64,000 bases of DNA, taken from assembly GCF_003628555.1 (NCBI RefSeq), contig NZ_CP021731.1:1054001-1118000 (forward strand), in the 5' to 3' direction. The translations under genes were made by a program, and so were the position numbers. Under the pieces are notes generated by a model. The model did no database searches and had not been told where the DNA came from. It worked only from the letters and a program-made list of their open reading frames with translations. This DNA is from Azoarcus sp. DN11 (lineage in GTDB: Bacteria; Pseudomonadota; Gammaproteobacteria; Burkholderiales; Rhodocyclaceae). Positions 26,693 through 33,956 of the stretch are shown piece by piece; the stretch's first letter is position 1, and each line of letters opens with the position of its first letter.

Positions 26693-28550
26693 CGAAATGA
26701 GGTCCCGTAAAAGGTGGACGAGCAGTCAAATCTGATGGGAGCTGCCAGTCGGAATGGCTTCGCCCTGACAAGTCCGGCCAGTGGTGGCCGTGGTTTGATG
26801 GGAAAGGGGCTTCTCGGCGGCCGTCAGGGGCGGGCGGCTGCGTACAGTTATTCAAACGAGTCCAAGGGGTCCGGGCTCGCCGCTTGATTTCCCACTCCCG
26901 GCGCAGCGAGCGGACCAGGCGCCGCGGGTCGGCAGCGAGATAGAGGCCGCAAGGCTTCGGGGGCTGGGGCTCCATGTAGCGGCCCAGTCGGCCGGCGTCT
27001 TCCTTGGCGAGCTTGATGCGGTGGAATTTGCGCGGCGTGGTGACCCCGCCGATTGCTTCGCAGAAGGCGCCGAAGTCGGCACGGTCACCCGCTTCGGTGC
27101 GGCGATGCACAGCCTTGCACGCCTCACGGATCGCCTCGGGCGCTTCGTGCAGGGCCTCGGGAGGTACGCGGCGCGCTTCGCGCCACAGCCCGACCGGCGC
27201 GGCCCGCCATTGCTGGAACTGCCGGATTCCATGCGTAGCTGCCCAGGCCCGGACGCGTTTCGCCGCGGTGGGGGCGTCCTGGCCGTGCTCGGCGTCGTTC
27301 AGTCCGAAGCCATCAACATTCTTGGCGACATACTTTGCGACGTAGCCGACTGCCGTGCCGCGCTCCCAGTCGATCCGTTCGAATTTGCACCGCGCGCTTC
27401 GTGCGCCGCGCTCGTCCGGGGAATCCTGCATCGCGTAGTGAGTAAAGACCGCCTGAAGCTTTTCGGCTGCCGACTCCGGGCAGAAGGCCAGCAGATGCCA
27501 ATGCGGCGTGCCGTCGTGGTGCGGTTCGGCCACGCGTAGGCCGTAATACTCGATGCCGTCGCGATCGAGCTTCGAGCGGATGCGAGCACCGATCTTGCAC
27601 AGATAGGCTTGAGCTTCGCTTGGTGTCGTTCCGTCGAAGGCGGGGTTTCGGTTGCCGCTGGCGTGGTGAATTGCATGCATGCGGCTGGGGCAAGTGAGGG
27701 TAGCGAACAGGGCCACGTCGCAGCGCTTACGGGCTTGCTCTTCCATGCCGCGAACGCGCGTCATCAATTCCGCGCGGCGCTTATCCGGAGAAGCGACGCC
27801 AAGCGCCGACAGATCTTCCAAGGTGAAGACCTCTCCATCGTCATTGATCGCCTCGAATCCGGCGAGGAACGCAGCATTCGCGCGCTGCCGTCGTGTAAAG
27901 CGCTCGAAGCCTGGATCGCTGACATACAGCCCGCGCCGTGCCGAAACTAGGCCCAGCTCGCGCGCCAGCTCTTCGAGATTGCGGCTTGCCGTCGTGCGAA
28001 GTTGCCGAATCCACCATTGATGATCGGTCAGGCGAGCGATCAGGCCTGCCAGGTGATCCGCTTTCGGCGGTTGGGCGCCGAGGTGCCGACAGACCTTCTC
28101 GACCTGCATGCGCATTGCGTCCTGCGATCCTTCCGCAAGCGCTTGCCGCAGTTCGGCCGGTGATAGCCCATTGCGCTCGCACCACTCGCGGCCCGCCGTT
28201 GTCAGCAGCTCCGGCGCGCGGATTGCGGAGAGTTCCGCAAGCAACGTGGCGCAGCGCTTTGCCTTTCGTTCGGCAGCCGCGCCGATGTCGTCTTCTGATG
28301 CGTTGAATGGAATGTCATGCGCGCGATACCGGCCAAGGAAGCCGAGCAGCCACCGGTTTCCGTCTGCCATGTCTTCCGCCTGGCGCGCTCGCAACTCGCG
28401 AAGGACTTCCTTTCTGATGCCCCGTGGAAGGCCGTCTAGTTGTTCCTTTTCCCAGGCGTCTTGCTGCCGTTCGCGGCAGGCCTGTGCCTCAAGGGCATTA
28501 AGCTGCGCCCTCGTAGGCAAGGCTTCGGCCGGAATGTCGTGGAGGTTCAT
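26676..28550 (-). CDS. P2 gpA-like HUH replication endonuclease
   Basis: 624 residues. The metal-binding HUH motif is HWH at residues 350-352 inside HHDGTPHWHLLAF. The two catalytic tyrosines are Y403 and Y407 in VGYVAKYVAKN, the YxxxY arrangement of phage P2 gpA and phiX174 A proteins. The N-terminal half is helical and charged. It should nick an origin and start rolling-circle replication of the excised circle. In P2 the origin lies inside the gpA gene, so the origin here may also be internal. It is shorter than P2 gpA (about 760 residues) but appears intact. Confidence 0.9.
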   Translation of the reverse strand: MNLHDIPAEALPTRAQLNALEAQACRERQQDAWEKEQLDGLPRGIRKEVLRELRARQAEDMADGNRWLLGFLGRYRAHDIPFNASEDDIGAAAERKAKRCATLLAELSAIRAPELLTTAGREWCERNGLSPAELRQALAEGSQDAMRMQVEKVCRHLGAQPPKADHLAGLIARLTDHQWWIRQLRTTASRNLEELARELGLVSARRGLYVSDPGFERFTRRQRANAAFLAGFEAINDDGEVFTLEDLSALGVASPDKRRAELMTRVRGMEEQARKRCDVALFATLTCPSRMHAIHHASGNRNPAFDGTTPSEAQAYLCKIGARIRSKLDRDGIEYYGLRVAEPHHDGTPHWHLLAFCPESAAEKLQAVFTHYAMQDSPDERGARSARCKFERIDWERGTAVGYVAKYVAKNVDGFGLNDAEHGQDAPTAAKRVRAWAATHGIRQFQQWRAAPVGLWREARRVPPEALHEAPEAIREACKAVHRRTEAGDRADFGAFCEAIGGVTTPRKFHRIKLAKEDAGRLGRYMEPQPPKPCGLYLAADPRRLVRSLRREWEIKRRARTPWTRLNNCTQPPAPDGRREAPFPSNHGHHWPDLSGRSHSDWQLPSDLTARPPFTGPHFDETHV

Positions 28551-28562
28551 CGCGGGCCGCGC

Positions 28563-28760
28563 TTAGGCCTCGACGGGAACGCGTTCGAAGCGTTCGCCGT
28601 AGAAGCGTTCAGCCAGCGCGGCGACGTCGGCGGCTGCATGCTCGCAGAACGTGTCCGGCTTCATCACGTCGCCGAACATCAAGAAGGGCATGCCATCGGG
28701 CGACATGCAAACGAAGTCGCCCGATACCACCCCGCGCAGGGTGTAGAGGGTTGCGCACAT
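28563..28760 (-). CDS. Small hypothetical protein (65 residues)
   Basis: 65 residues from ATG 28760, beginning MCATLYTLRGVVSGDFVCM and ending VPVEA. Acidic, with Cys at residues 2, 18 and about 40. It lies 12 bases before the replication gene and 8 bases after a smaller gene, so it is part of the same tight operon. No family recognised. Confidence 0.55.
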   Translation of the reverse strand: MCATLYTLRGVVSGDFVCMSPDGMPFLMFGDVMKPDTFCEHAAADVAALAERFYGERFERVPVEA

Positions 28761-28768
28761 GGCGTGCC

Positions 28769-28912
28769 TCAGCGCGGGACGGGCGTTTGAGTCGGTTTGG
28801 TGTGCTGGCTGAGATAGACCGCAAGGCCAATCAGCACAGCGAGGACGAAGCCGCCGGACTTCGAAGCAACTCCGCACATGGGGAATGCGGACAGAGGAAT
28901 CGGGCCGCTCAT
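28769..28912 (-). CDS. Very small membrane protein (47 residues)
   Basis: Encodes a 47-residue protein: MSGPIPLSAF at the N-terminus, one membrane helix (about 22-36, GFVLAVLIGLAVYL) and a polar tail ending TQTPVPR. GAGGGGGG lies 6 bases upstream of the ATG, and the start overlaps the stop of the Xre gene (ATGA), which argues for real translation. Function unknown; small single-helix proteins in phages and satellites include holin-like and superinfection proteins. Confidence 0.55.
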   Translation of the reverse strand: MSGPIPLSAFPMCGVASKSGGFVLAVLIGLAVYLSQHTKPTQTPVPR

Positions 28913-29565
28913 GCTTCGCCCCCCTCTTCGGACTGCTCCTCGATCAAGCCAGCCCTGACGAAGGACTCGCGGGCTTGCTCAATCATGGCGCCAGCAATGG
29001 TGTTGTCCGCGAGTCCGATGCTATCGGCGTTCAAGCCCACTTCGGGCCACCCAGTTACGGAGCGGAGAAGCAGGTAGTTTGCGGCCAGTAGGCTATAGGC
29101 TTCGCCGATCGCGTGCTGTGTATCCGCCGACAATTCGCCGTCACCAAAGAAACTTTCATTGCGCTGCAACTCGTTGTTGAGCAGCGCCACGAGGCGAATG
29201 TCGTTGCTCTTGATGGCTTCCTTGGTTGCAGCCAGAGCTTCTTTTGATACCGACTCGACCGCGCGGAACATCAAACCGTCATCGGTGTAGCTGCGGATTT
29301 CGGGAACTTCTGTCGTGGTGATCTCGGCTTCGGCGAAGCTGAGTTCCACTTCGTCACCATTGGCCCGGGCTTCTTCGGCCTTGGCCTCGTAGAGGTCGCG
29401 CAGCTTGCGGAGTTGAGCCTTGGTGAGGCGGGTCAGATGCCCATTCTCGAAATCCGAGAGATAGGCGCGGTTGATGCTGAGTGAGGTTGCTACGTCAGCT
29501 TGCGAAAGGCCCAACTCCCGGCGTGCGTCGCGGGACCGGGAAGGGGTGATAGTAGTTTGCTGCAT
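28909..29565 (-). CDS. Xre-family HTH regulator
   Basis: 218 residues. The N-terminal Cro/CI-type helix-turn-helix spans about residues 10-62 (RRELGLSQADVATSLSINRAYLSDFENG). The C-terminal 150 residues are helical and acidic and match no domain I recognise. It precedes the small membrane protein and the replication gene in one operon and could activate or repress them. A palindrome (ATCCGATCGGAT at 29653-29664) and a half site (ATCGGAT at 29576-29582) lie just upstream. Confidence 0.82.
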   Translation of the reverse strand: MQQTTITPSRSRDARRELGLSQADVATSLSINRAYLSDFENGHLTRLTKAQLRKLRDLYEAKAEEARANGDEVELSFAEAEITTTEVPEIRSYTDDGLMFRAVESVSKEALAATKEAIKSNDIRLVALLNNELQRNESFFGDGELSADTQHAIGEAYSLLAANYLLLRSVTGWPEVGLNADSIGLADNTIAGAMIEQARESFVRAGLIEEQSEEGGEA

Positions 29566-29645
29566 ATTTTCTCCAATCGGATACGAAATGTTCCGTAAGG
29601 AGAATACTGAGCCGCATCGCTACTCGCTGTCAATCATTTCTGATA

Positions 29646-29671
29646 AAAAATTATCCGATCGGATGATTTTT
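29646..29671. promoter_or_regulatory. Palindrome between the two Xre genes
   Basis: ATCCGATCGGAT is a perfect 12-bp palindrome flanked by AAAAAT and ATTTTT, so 24 of 26 bases are symmetrical. It sits between the stop of one Xre gene and the start of the next. It is probably an operator; with T-runs on both strands it could also act as a terminator. Confidence 0.55.
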
Positions 29672-29673
29672 CT

Positions 29674-30111
29674 CTACGAGGGCTCTTTTTTTTCTTTTAC
29701 CTGGCCCATCTTGATGCCGTGGGCGAAGTCCCTGTTCGCACTTCGGTTGGGAAGGCGTTCGCGTGCCGTTGCGGTTCCGAGCAATGCCAGGAGCTTCCGT
29801 CCAATGTCTGCATCCTCTTGGAGGTCGGAGTCCCATTCATGTCCCAAGATCAGCCAATTCGGCGAAACGTTAAGGGAATCGGAGAGCAGTCTGAGTTCCC
29901 GAGCGCCCGGCAGCCGGTCCCCCTTTTCGTACCGGTAGAGTGTTGGAACGGAGATGCCTTCTGCTGAAGCGTATTCAAACTTGCTTGTTAGCACCGAGAG
30001 TTCTTCAACACTGAGGTCCAACTCCTTCCGTCGTTGCCGGAGGCGCTCGGCGATGCCGCGCTCGGGCTCCTGTAGAAGGTTGGCGAGTTCCTGCTTTTCG
30101 TCGTTGTTCAT
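29674..30111 (-). CDS. Xre-family repressor (CI-like, no peptidase domain)
   Basis: 145 residues. The helix-turn-helix spans about residues 22-82 (IAERLRQRRKELDLSVEEL...VPTLYRYEKGDRLPG...LSDSLNVSPNWLI). There is no S24 LexA-type self-cleavage domain, so induction by RecA-driven cleavage is not expected. It is a candidate repressor of the element. It has its own upstream gap of 70 bases facing the toxin gene. Confidence 0.83.
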   Translation of the reverse strand: MNNDEKQELANLLQEPERGIAERLRQRRKELDLSVEELSVLTSKFEYASAEGISVPTLYRYEKGDRLPGARELRLLSDSLNVSPNWLILGHEWDSDLQEDADIGRKLLALLGTATARERLPNRSANRDFAHGIKMGQVKEKKEPS

Positions 30112-30181
30112 GCAAATGTCACTGATATACAGCGGTTGTTCAACTTTCGAAAACCCGCATGCTTCCTTGGTCTTGCAGCGG

Positions 30182-30589
30182 TTATCCGCCCACTACGCCA
30201 ACCCCTGAAATGCTAGCGGCCGCTCTCATTGGTTCATCTTTTGTCGCAATCGGAAGTTGAAGCCGCAAGGCCAATTCCAAGTAGGCGGCGTCGTAGCTGC
30301 TCAAGTTGTACCGCAAGGCGAGTGCCAACAATTCAGACGGCCCCGGCGTGCCGGTATCGATCTCGATAGGCAGGCTGCAAATCTGCTCGATGATCTGTTG
30401 CGCGTGGGCGGCGACTAGTCGCTGCTTTCGGCACGCTGTCCGCAGGACATTGGCGAACTCCAGTTGCCACAGCGCCGGAACGATTGCCCTGTCGTCTTCG
30501 AGTAGCGCGCTGATCGCTTCAGTGTAGGGCGTCGCTTGGTCTTCCAGGAACCAGCCTGTGACGACCGAGTTATCGAGGATGAACGGCAT
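30182..30589 (-). CDS. PIN-domain ribonuclease toxin (VapC-like)
   Basis: 135 residues of the PIN fold. Acidic residues expected to bind metal are D6 (FILDNSVVTGWF), E44 (QLEFANVLR) and D98-D99 region (LSSYDAAYLELA), with a final acidic residue in ATKDEPM. VapC-type toxins cleave RNA, often initiator or other tRNAs. The start codon abuts the stop of the antitoxin gene. The pair lies at the attR end of the element and probably stabilises it. Confidence 0.88.
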   Translation of the reverse strand: MPFILDNSVVTGWFLEDQATPYTEAISALLEDDRAIVPALWQLEFANVLRTACRKQRLVAAHAQQIIEQICSLPIEIDTGTPGPSELLALALRYNLSSYDAAYLELALRLQLPIATKDEPMRAAASISGVGVVGG

Positions 30590-30843
30590 CAGTCGCGGCC
30601 GTCCTCGATCGCCTCACGAACGTCCATGCCAAGGGTGACGCCCTGGCGAAGAGCGCGCAGCCTCGCGAAGGTGCCCGCGACTCGCTCACGTTGGGTCTGC
30701 AAGGTTGCCGAAGCAGGTTCGGCAGCGACGATCCGGGCGACCGGCCGGCCACGCCGGGTGATGGTAACTTGCTCCCCGTGCTCGACGGCCGCGAGCAGTT
30801 CGGAGAACTTGGTCTTCGCCTCGTAGATGGGAACGGTCTTCAT
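30589..30843 (-). CDS. Phd/YefM-type antitoxin
   Basis: 84 residues starting MKTVPIYEAKTKFSELLAAVE, followed by GEQVTITRRGRPVARIV: the Phd/YefM DNA-binding fold. The C-terminal tail (about 50-84) should wrap the PIN toxin. Its stop overlaps the toxin start by one base. It represses its own operon in related systems. Confidence 0.9.
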   Translation of the reverse strand: MKTVPIYEAKTKFSELLAAVEHGEQVTITRRGRPVARIVAAEPASATLQTQRERVAGTFARLRALRQGVTLGMDVREAIEDGRD

Positions 30844-30920
30844 GGTCTGGCGCCTGAACGAGTTGGTTGGCCAGATTATAGGCGGATGCGCCGTGCCGCG
30901 TGCTGACAGGCGCTCGCCAT

Positions 30921-30994
30921 GCTTCTACAATCCGCTTCCGCGTCCATGAATGGCGAGGGTTGTAGCCCGACAGAAAGCCGGGGTTTGTAGAAGC
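30921..30994. repeat. Integrase arm-type sites, right end
   Basis: GCTTCTACAA (30921-30930) and its inverse TTGTAGAAGC (30985-30994) form a 10-bp inverted repeat and contain the octamer TTCTACAA also found twice at the left end. Confidence 0.55.
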
Positions 30995-31034
30995 ATTTTC
31001 CCGTAAACCGCTGATATTTGGCGACATGCAGATA

Positions 31035-31081
31035 GATTGAAAATCCGCGTGTCGGCGGTTCGATTCCGTCCCTGGCCACCA
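31035..31081 (+). repeat. attR: 47-bp copy of the tRNA-Phe 3' half
   Basis: Identical to 24440-24486. It lacks the tRNA 5' half and so is not a functional tRNA gene. It marks the right end of the element. Confidence 0.93.
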
Positions 31082-31088
31082 ATATTCA

Positions 31089-31118
31089 AACCCCAACCAC
31101 TCTCGGTTGGGGTTTTTT
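31089..31118 (+). terminator. Displaced tRNA-Phe terminator
   Basis: CCCCAACC pairs with GGTTGGGG (plus AA/TT), with a six-base loop and TTTTTT. It lies 8 bases after attR, where the tRNA terminator would be in an empty site. Confidence 0.85.
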
Positions 31119-31410
31119 CTTATCTGCTCCCGCCAGACCCGCGAACACGCGCGAAACGCTGAGTAGGTTTGCGGACTTCGCCAGTCTGGCTGGCTACCCA
31201 TCTGTGGCCACATAGCGCTCTCTCCGGGCCATTTCTCTCCCTTTCCTCTCGGCCAAAAAACCGCCCGAAGTCCGCAGGCGTCACGCCATAGGTCCATGTA
31301 AATCAACAGGTTGCGCGTTAATTGATCAATCGGTTGTTTTTTGGCATTGGTAAGCAATCGGTGATTTCGTCTTTGGCTGGCACGTTCAGGCAATCATCTG
31401 TCGTTTGCGG
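31119..31410. other. Gene-free stretch right of attR
   Basis: No gene supported on either strand. Short AT-rich segments near 31290-31350 could hold a promoter for the DUF6088 gene. Confidence 0.4.
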
Positions 31411-31442
31411 TTTGTCAGAAGTAAATATACACTTCTGACAAA
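31411..31442. promoter_or_regulatory. 12-bp inverted repeat before the DUF6088 gene
   Basis: TTTGTCAGAAGT and ACTTCTGACAAA, a perfect 12-bp inverted repeat with an 8-base AT-rich spacer, 12 bases before the ATG. AbiEi-type proteins are known to repress themselves by binding inverted repeats, so this is a likely operator. Confidence 0.7.
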
Positions 31443-31454
31443 CGGAGTCCGACC

Positions 31455-32069
31455 ATGAGCCATCTTGCTGAAACGATCTTGTCCGCTGCGCAAGCCCTGC
31501 CCGAGGGTGGCTTGCTGTCGGCCAAAGAGTTCCTGCATCTGGCCTCCAGAGCTGCGGTGGATCAGACCCTCACCCGTTTGACGCGCGAAGGCAAGCTGAT
31601 GCGCGTTGGACGCGGCGCCTACGTTGCACCGGTGGTCAGCCGCTTTGGGACACGCCCTCCCTCGACCGAAGCCGTGGTCAAGGCCATTGAGTCGGCCAGC
31701 GGCGAGGTGATCGTTGCCAACGGAGCCACTGAAGCCAACGCACTTGGTTTGACCACCCAGGTGCCCACCCGTGAGGTATTCCTGACCTCGGGGCGCTCAC
31801 GCAAATTACAGCTCGGCAACCGAACCGTCGAACTCAAGCATGGCAATCGGTGGCAGCTGGTGCTGGGTGCGCGTCCGGCTGGCATGGCGATCCGTGCCCT
31901 TTCCTGGTTAGGGCCTGAGCAAGCATCCTCGGCACTGAAAGTGCTCCAGACCAAACTACCCCCGGCAGAATGGGCTGCCATGCGCTCTGCCCGAGCCGTC
32001 CTGCCCAGCTGGATGGCGCGTGCAGTAAGCGAAGTCACTGATGGGTTTTTGGTCGACTCATCAACGTAG
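31455..32069 (+). CDS. DUF6088/AbiEi-like HTH protein, toxin partner absent
   Basis: 204 residues. The N-terminal winged helix spans about residues 8-60 (AQALPEGGLLSAKEFLHLASRAAVDQTL...RLTREGKLMRVGRGAYVAP in part). The rest resembles the AbiEi antitoxin family of type IV toxin-antitoxin systems. These normally precede an AbiEii nucleotidyltransferase toxin, but none follows here. The frame stays open for 19 codons past the TAG stop, so the stop may be a recent nonsense change or the partner may have been lost. The inverted repeat before the start codon fits autoregulation. Confidence 0.72.
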   Translation: MSHLAETILSAAQALPEGGLLSAKEFLHLASRAAVDQTLTRLTREGKLMRVGRGAYVAPVVSRFGTRPPSTEAVVKAIESASGEVIVANGATEANALGLTTQVPTREVFLTSGRSRKLQLGNRTVELKHGNRWQLVLGARPAGMAIRALSWLGPEQASSALKVLQTKLPPAEWAAMRSARAVLPSWMARAVSEVTDGFLVDSST

Positions 32070-32125
32070 CAAAGCTACGGAAACTTGGAAGTCGTTGACC
32101 TGGACGAGAAGGACTTGTCCTGACG

Positions 32126-32137
32126 ACGTCCGGACGT
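32126..32137. promoter_or_regulatory. Operator-like palindrome of the DUF1778-GNAT operon
   Basis: ACGTCCGGACGT is a perfect 12-bp palindrome directly before a TATACAAT -10-like box, 36 bases before the antitoxin gene. It is a likely site of the antitoxin or toxin-antitoxin complex. Confidence 0.55.
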
Positions 32138-32173
32138 ATACAATAACGACATGAATAACTTGGAGGGCAAGTC

Positions 32174-32452
32174 ATGAGCGCTGCCAATCTCTCAAAAACC
32201 GAACGCATCGACGTTCGTGCAAGCACGCTGATCAAGCAGTTGTTGCAGGATGCTGCACGTGCCAGCCACAAGAATGTCAGCGAGTTTCTGCTTGATGCAG
32301 GGGTGACGGCAGCCGCGCAGACGCTGGCGGATCGTCGCCAGTTCGTGCTCGACGAGACGCAGTGGCAGGCGTTCCAGGAAGCGCTGGATCGGCCGGTGCA
32401 AAGCAAGCCGCGCCTGAAGAAGTTGTTGCGTGAGCCCGGGGTGCTGGGTTGA
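32174..32452 (+). CDS. DUF1778 antitoxin (TacA-like)
   Basis: 92 residues. A ribbon-helix-helix N-terminus (SKTERIDVRASTLIKQLLQDAA) is followed by a C-terminal helix (FVLDETQWQAFQEALDRPVQ) that neutralises the toxin. This is the DUF1778 pattern. Its stop overlaps the toxin's TTG start by 3 bases. GGAGGGCAAG precedes the ATG. Confidence 0.92.
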   Translation: MSAANLSKTERIDVRASTLIKQLLQDAARASHKNVSEFLLDAGVTAAAQTLADRRQFVLDETQWQAFQEALDRPVQSKPRLKKLLREPGVLG

Positions 32453-32952
32453 GCGATGGCTACTCACCCGTTCGCAAGCTGCTTGCGACGGATCAGGTCG
32501 ATGCTTTTGACTGCGGCCAGGCTGCGCTGAACCAGTTCCTGCAGCGCTACGCGCTCGTCAACCAGAAGGCCAACAGCGCGCAGACCTACGTCTGCTGCCA
32601 GAGCGAGGTGGTGGTCGGCTTCTACAGCCTCGCCGTCGGCAGCGTCGATCCGGAGGCGGCGCCGTCAAGAGTGATTAAGGGGCTCGCGCGTCACCCGGTG
32701 CCGGTCATGATCCTCGCCCGGCTCGCGGTAGACAAGGCGCATCATCGCCAAGGCCTAGGCCAGGCCTTACTCAAGGATGCTCTGCTGCGCACCGCACAGG
32801 CCGCCGACATCGCCGGCATTCGTTGCCTGCTGGTCCATGCTAAGGACGATGCGGCACGGCAGTGGTACGAATCCTGGGAATTCGAGCCCAGCCCGACCGA
32901 TCCGTACCATCTGTTCCTGATGCTCAAGGATCTCAAGAATTTGCTGAGCTGA
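32449..32952 (+). CDS. GNAT acetyltransferase toxin (TacT-like)
   Basis: 167 residues, with a TTG start at 32449 overlapping the antitoxin stop. The GNAT acetyl-CoA loop is LARLAVDKAHHRQGLGQALL (RxxGxG form, about residues 88-107). The C-terminal YESWEFEPSPTDPYHLFLML carries the conserved Tyr/Phe region. TacT-type toxins acetylate the amino acid on charged tRNA and stop translation. The pair is intact and next to an IS21 element. Confidence 0.92.
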   Translation: MSDGYSPVRKLLATDQVDAFDCGQAALNQFLQRYALVNQKANSAQTYVCCQSEVVVGFYSLAVGSVDPEAAPSRVIKGLARHPVPVMILARLAVDKAHHRQGLGQALLKDALLRTAQAADIAGIRCLLVHAKDDAARQWYESWEFEPSPTDPYHLFLMLKDLKNLLS

Positions 32953-33078
32953 TCCCAATCAGCGCCCGCTGCTCTGTCCGCGCGCGTTGAATTTTGACCC
33001 CCCGTGTGCACCGAATTCTGACCCCGGGGGTTTAGCCGTTCATCATTGATTGGCTGTATTGAAGTGTAGTCGTATCGA

Positions 33079-33133
33079 CCGAGGGGGAGGAAGCGGCGAA
33101 GGGCGTAGCCCGCAGCCGCTTCCTCCCCCTCGG
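33079..33133. repeat. Two-tier hairpin behind istB
   Basis: A 19-bp perfect stem (CCGAGGGGGAGGAAGCGGC and its complement) encloses GAA-GGGC-GTA-GCCC-GCA, a second small stem. It starts two bases after the istB stop on the minus strand. A shorter hairpin of the same design lies at 37221-37250. Confidence 0.75.
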
Positions 33134-33134
33134 C

Positions 33135-33956
33135 TCAGAATGGCGCGTCCGGCTCCGCGGTCACATCCAGGGACTCGACGGGCCGCGTCGCCCGGCTCGC
33201 CTCGCGCGCCCGGACGCGCGCCTTGGCCGTCTGACTGCTTTGCTGGAAACGGAAGGATTCGTTGCCCGTTTCCACGATGTGGCAGTGGTGCGTGAGACGG
33301 TCGAGGAGCGCAGTCGTCATCTTCGCGTCGCCGAACACGGAGGGCCATTCGGCAAAGGTCAGGTTCGTCGTGATGATCACGCTGGTGCGCTCGTAGAGCT
33401 TGGAGATCAGGTGGAAGAGCAAGGCGCCGCCGGCCTGGCTGAAGGGCAGATAGCCCAGCTCGTCGAGGATCACGAGGTCGACGTGCATCAGCGCGTGCGC
33501 GAGCCGCCCCTGTTTGCCGGCGGCCTTCTCCAGTTCCAGACTGTTGGCGAGCTCGACGGTGGAGAAGAAGCGCACCCGCTTGCCGTGCTCGGTGATCGCC
33601 TTCACACCCAAGGCGGTCGCGAGATGCGTCTTGCCGGTCCCGGTTCCGCCGATGAACACGACGTTGGCGGCGGCGTCGGTGAAGGCCGCGGTGGCGAGTT
33701 CATCGATCAATTTTGCATCGACTTTCGACTTGTCGAAGTCGAAGCCGGCCAGATCGCGGTGCATGGGGAAACGCGCCGCCCCCATCTGATAGCGGATCGA
33801 ACGCACATGGCGGTCGGTGACTTCAGCCTCGAGCAGACACTGCATGAGCCAGCCGGCACTCTGGATGCCGACGCCGCCTTCCGCGAGCAATTCCTCGTAA
33901 CGCTGGGCCATGCCGTGCAACCGCAGCGATTTCAGTTCGGCGACGATCTCACGCAT
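33135..33956 (-). CDS. istB: IS21 helper ATPase IstB
   Basis: 273 residues of the DnaC-like AAA+ family. Walker A is [11 protein letters not shown] (about residue 103), Walker [13 protein letters not shown], and sensor I is in VIITTNLTF. It binds DNA and directs IstA to the target. The start at 33956 ([20 protein letters not shown]) overlaps the istA stop by 8 bases, as usual in IS21. Confidence 0.94.
   Translation of the reverse strand: MREIVAELKSLRLHGMAQRYEELLAEGGVGIQSAGWLMQCLLEAEVTDRHVRSIRYQMGAARFPMHRDLAGFDFDKSKVDAKLIDELATAAFTDAAANVVFIGGTGTGKTHLATALGVKAITEHGKRVRFFSTVELANSLELEKAAGKQGRLAHALMHVDLVILDELGYLPFSQAGGALLFHLISKLYERTSVIITTNLTFAEWPSVFGDAKMTTALLDRLTHHCHIVETGNESFRFQQSSQTAKARVRAREASRATRPVESLDVTAEPDAPF

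Larger units (their letters stand above)
24487..31081. mobile_element. Satellite-like integrative element in tRNA-Phe
   Basis: About 6.6 kb between attL and attR. All eleven genes I can support lie on the minus strand, reading towards the tRNA: tyrosine integrase, DUF4224 protein, a 57-residue protein, an HTH/DUF3653-like protein, a P2-gpA-like HUH endonuclease, two very small proteins, two Xre regulators and a PIN/Phd pair. No capsid, portal, terminase, tail or conjugation gene is present. Confidence 0.88.

Noticed and set aside
31035..31081. Second tRNA-Phe gene
   Set aside because: Only the 3' half is present; the acceptor 5' strand and D arm are missing. It is attR.
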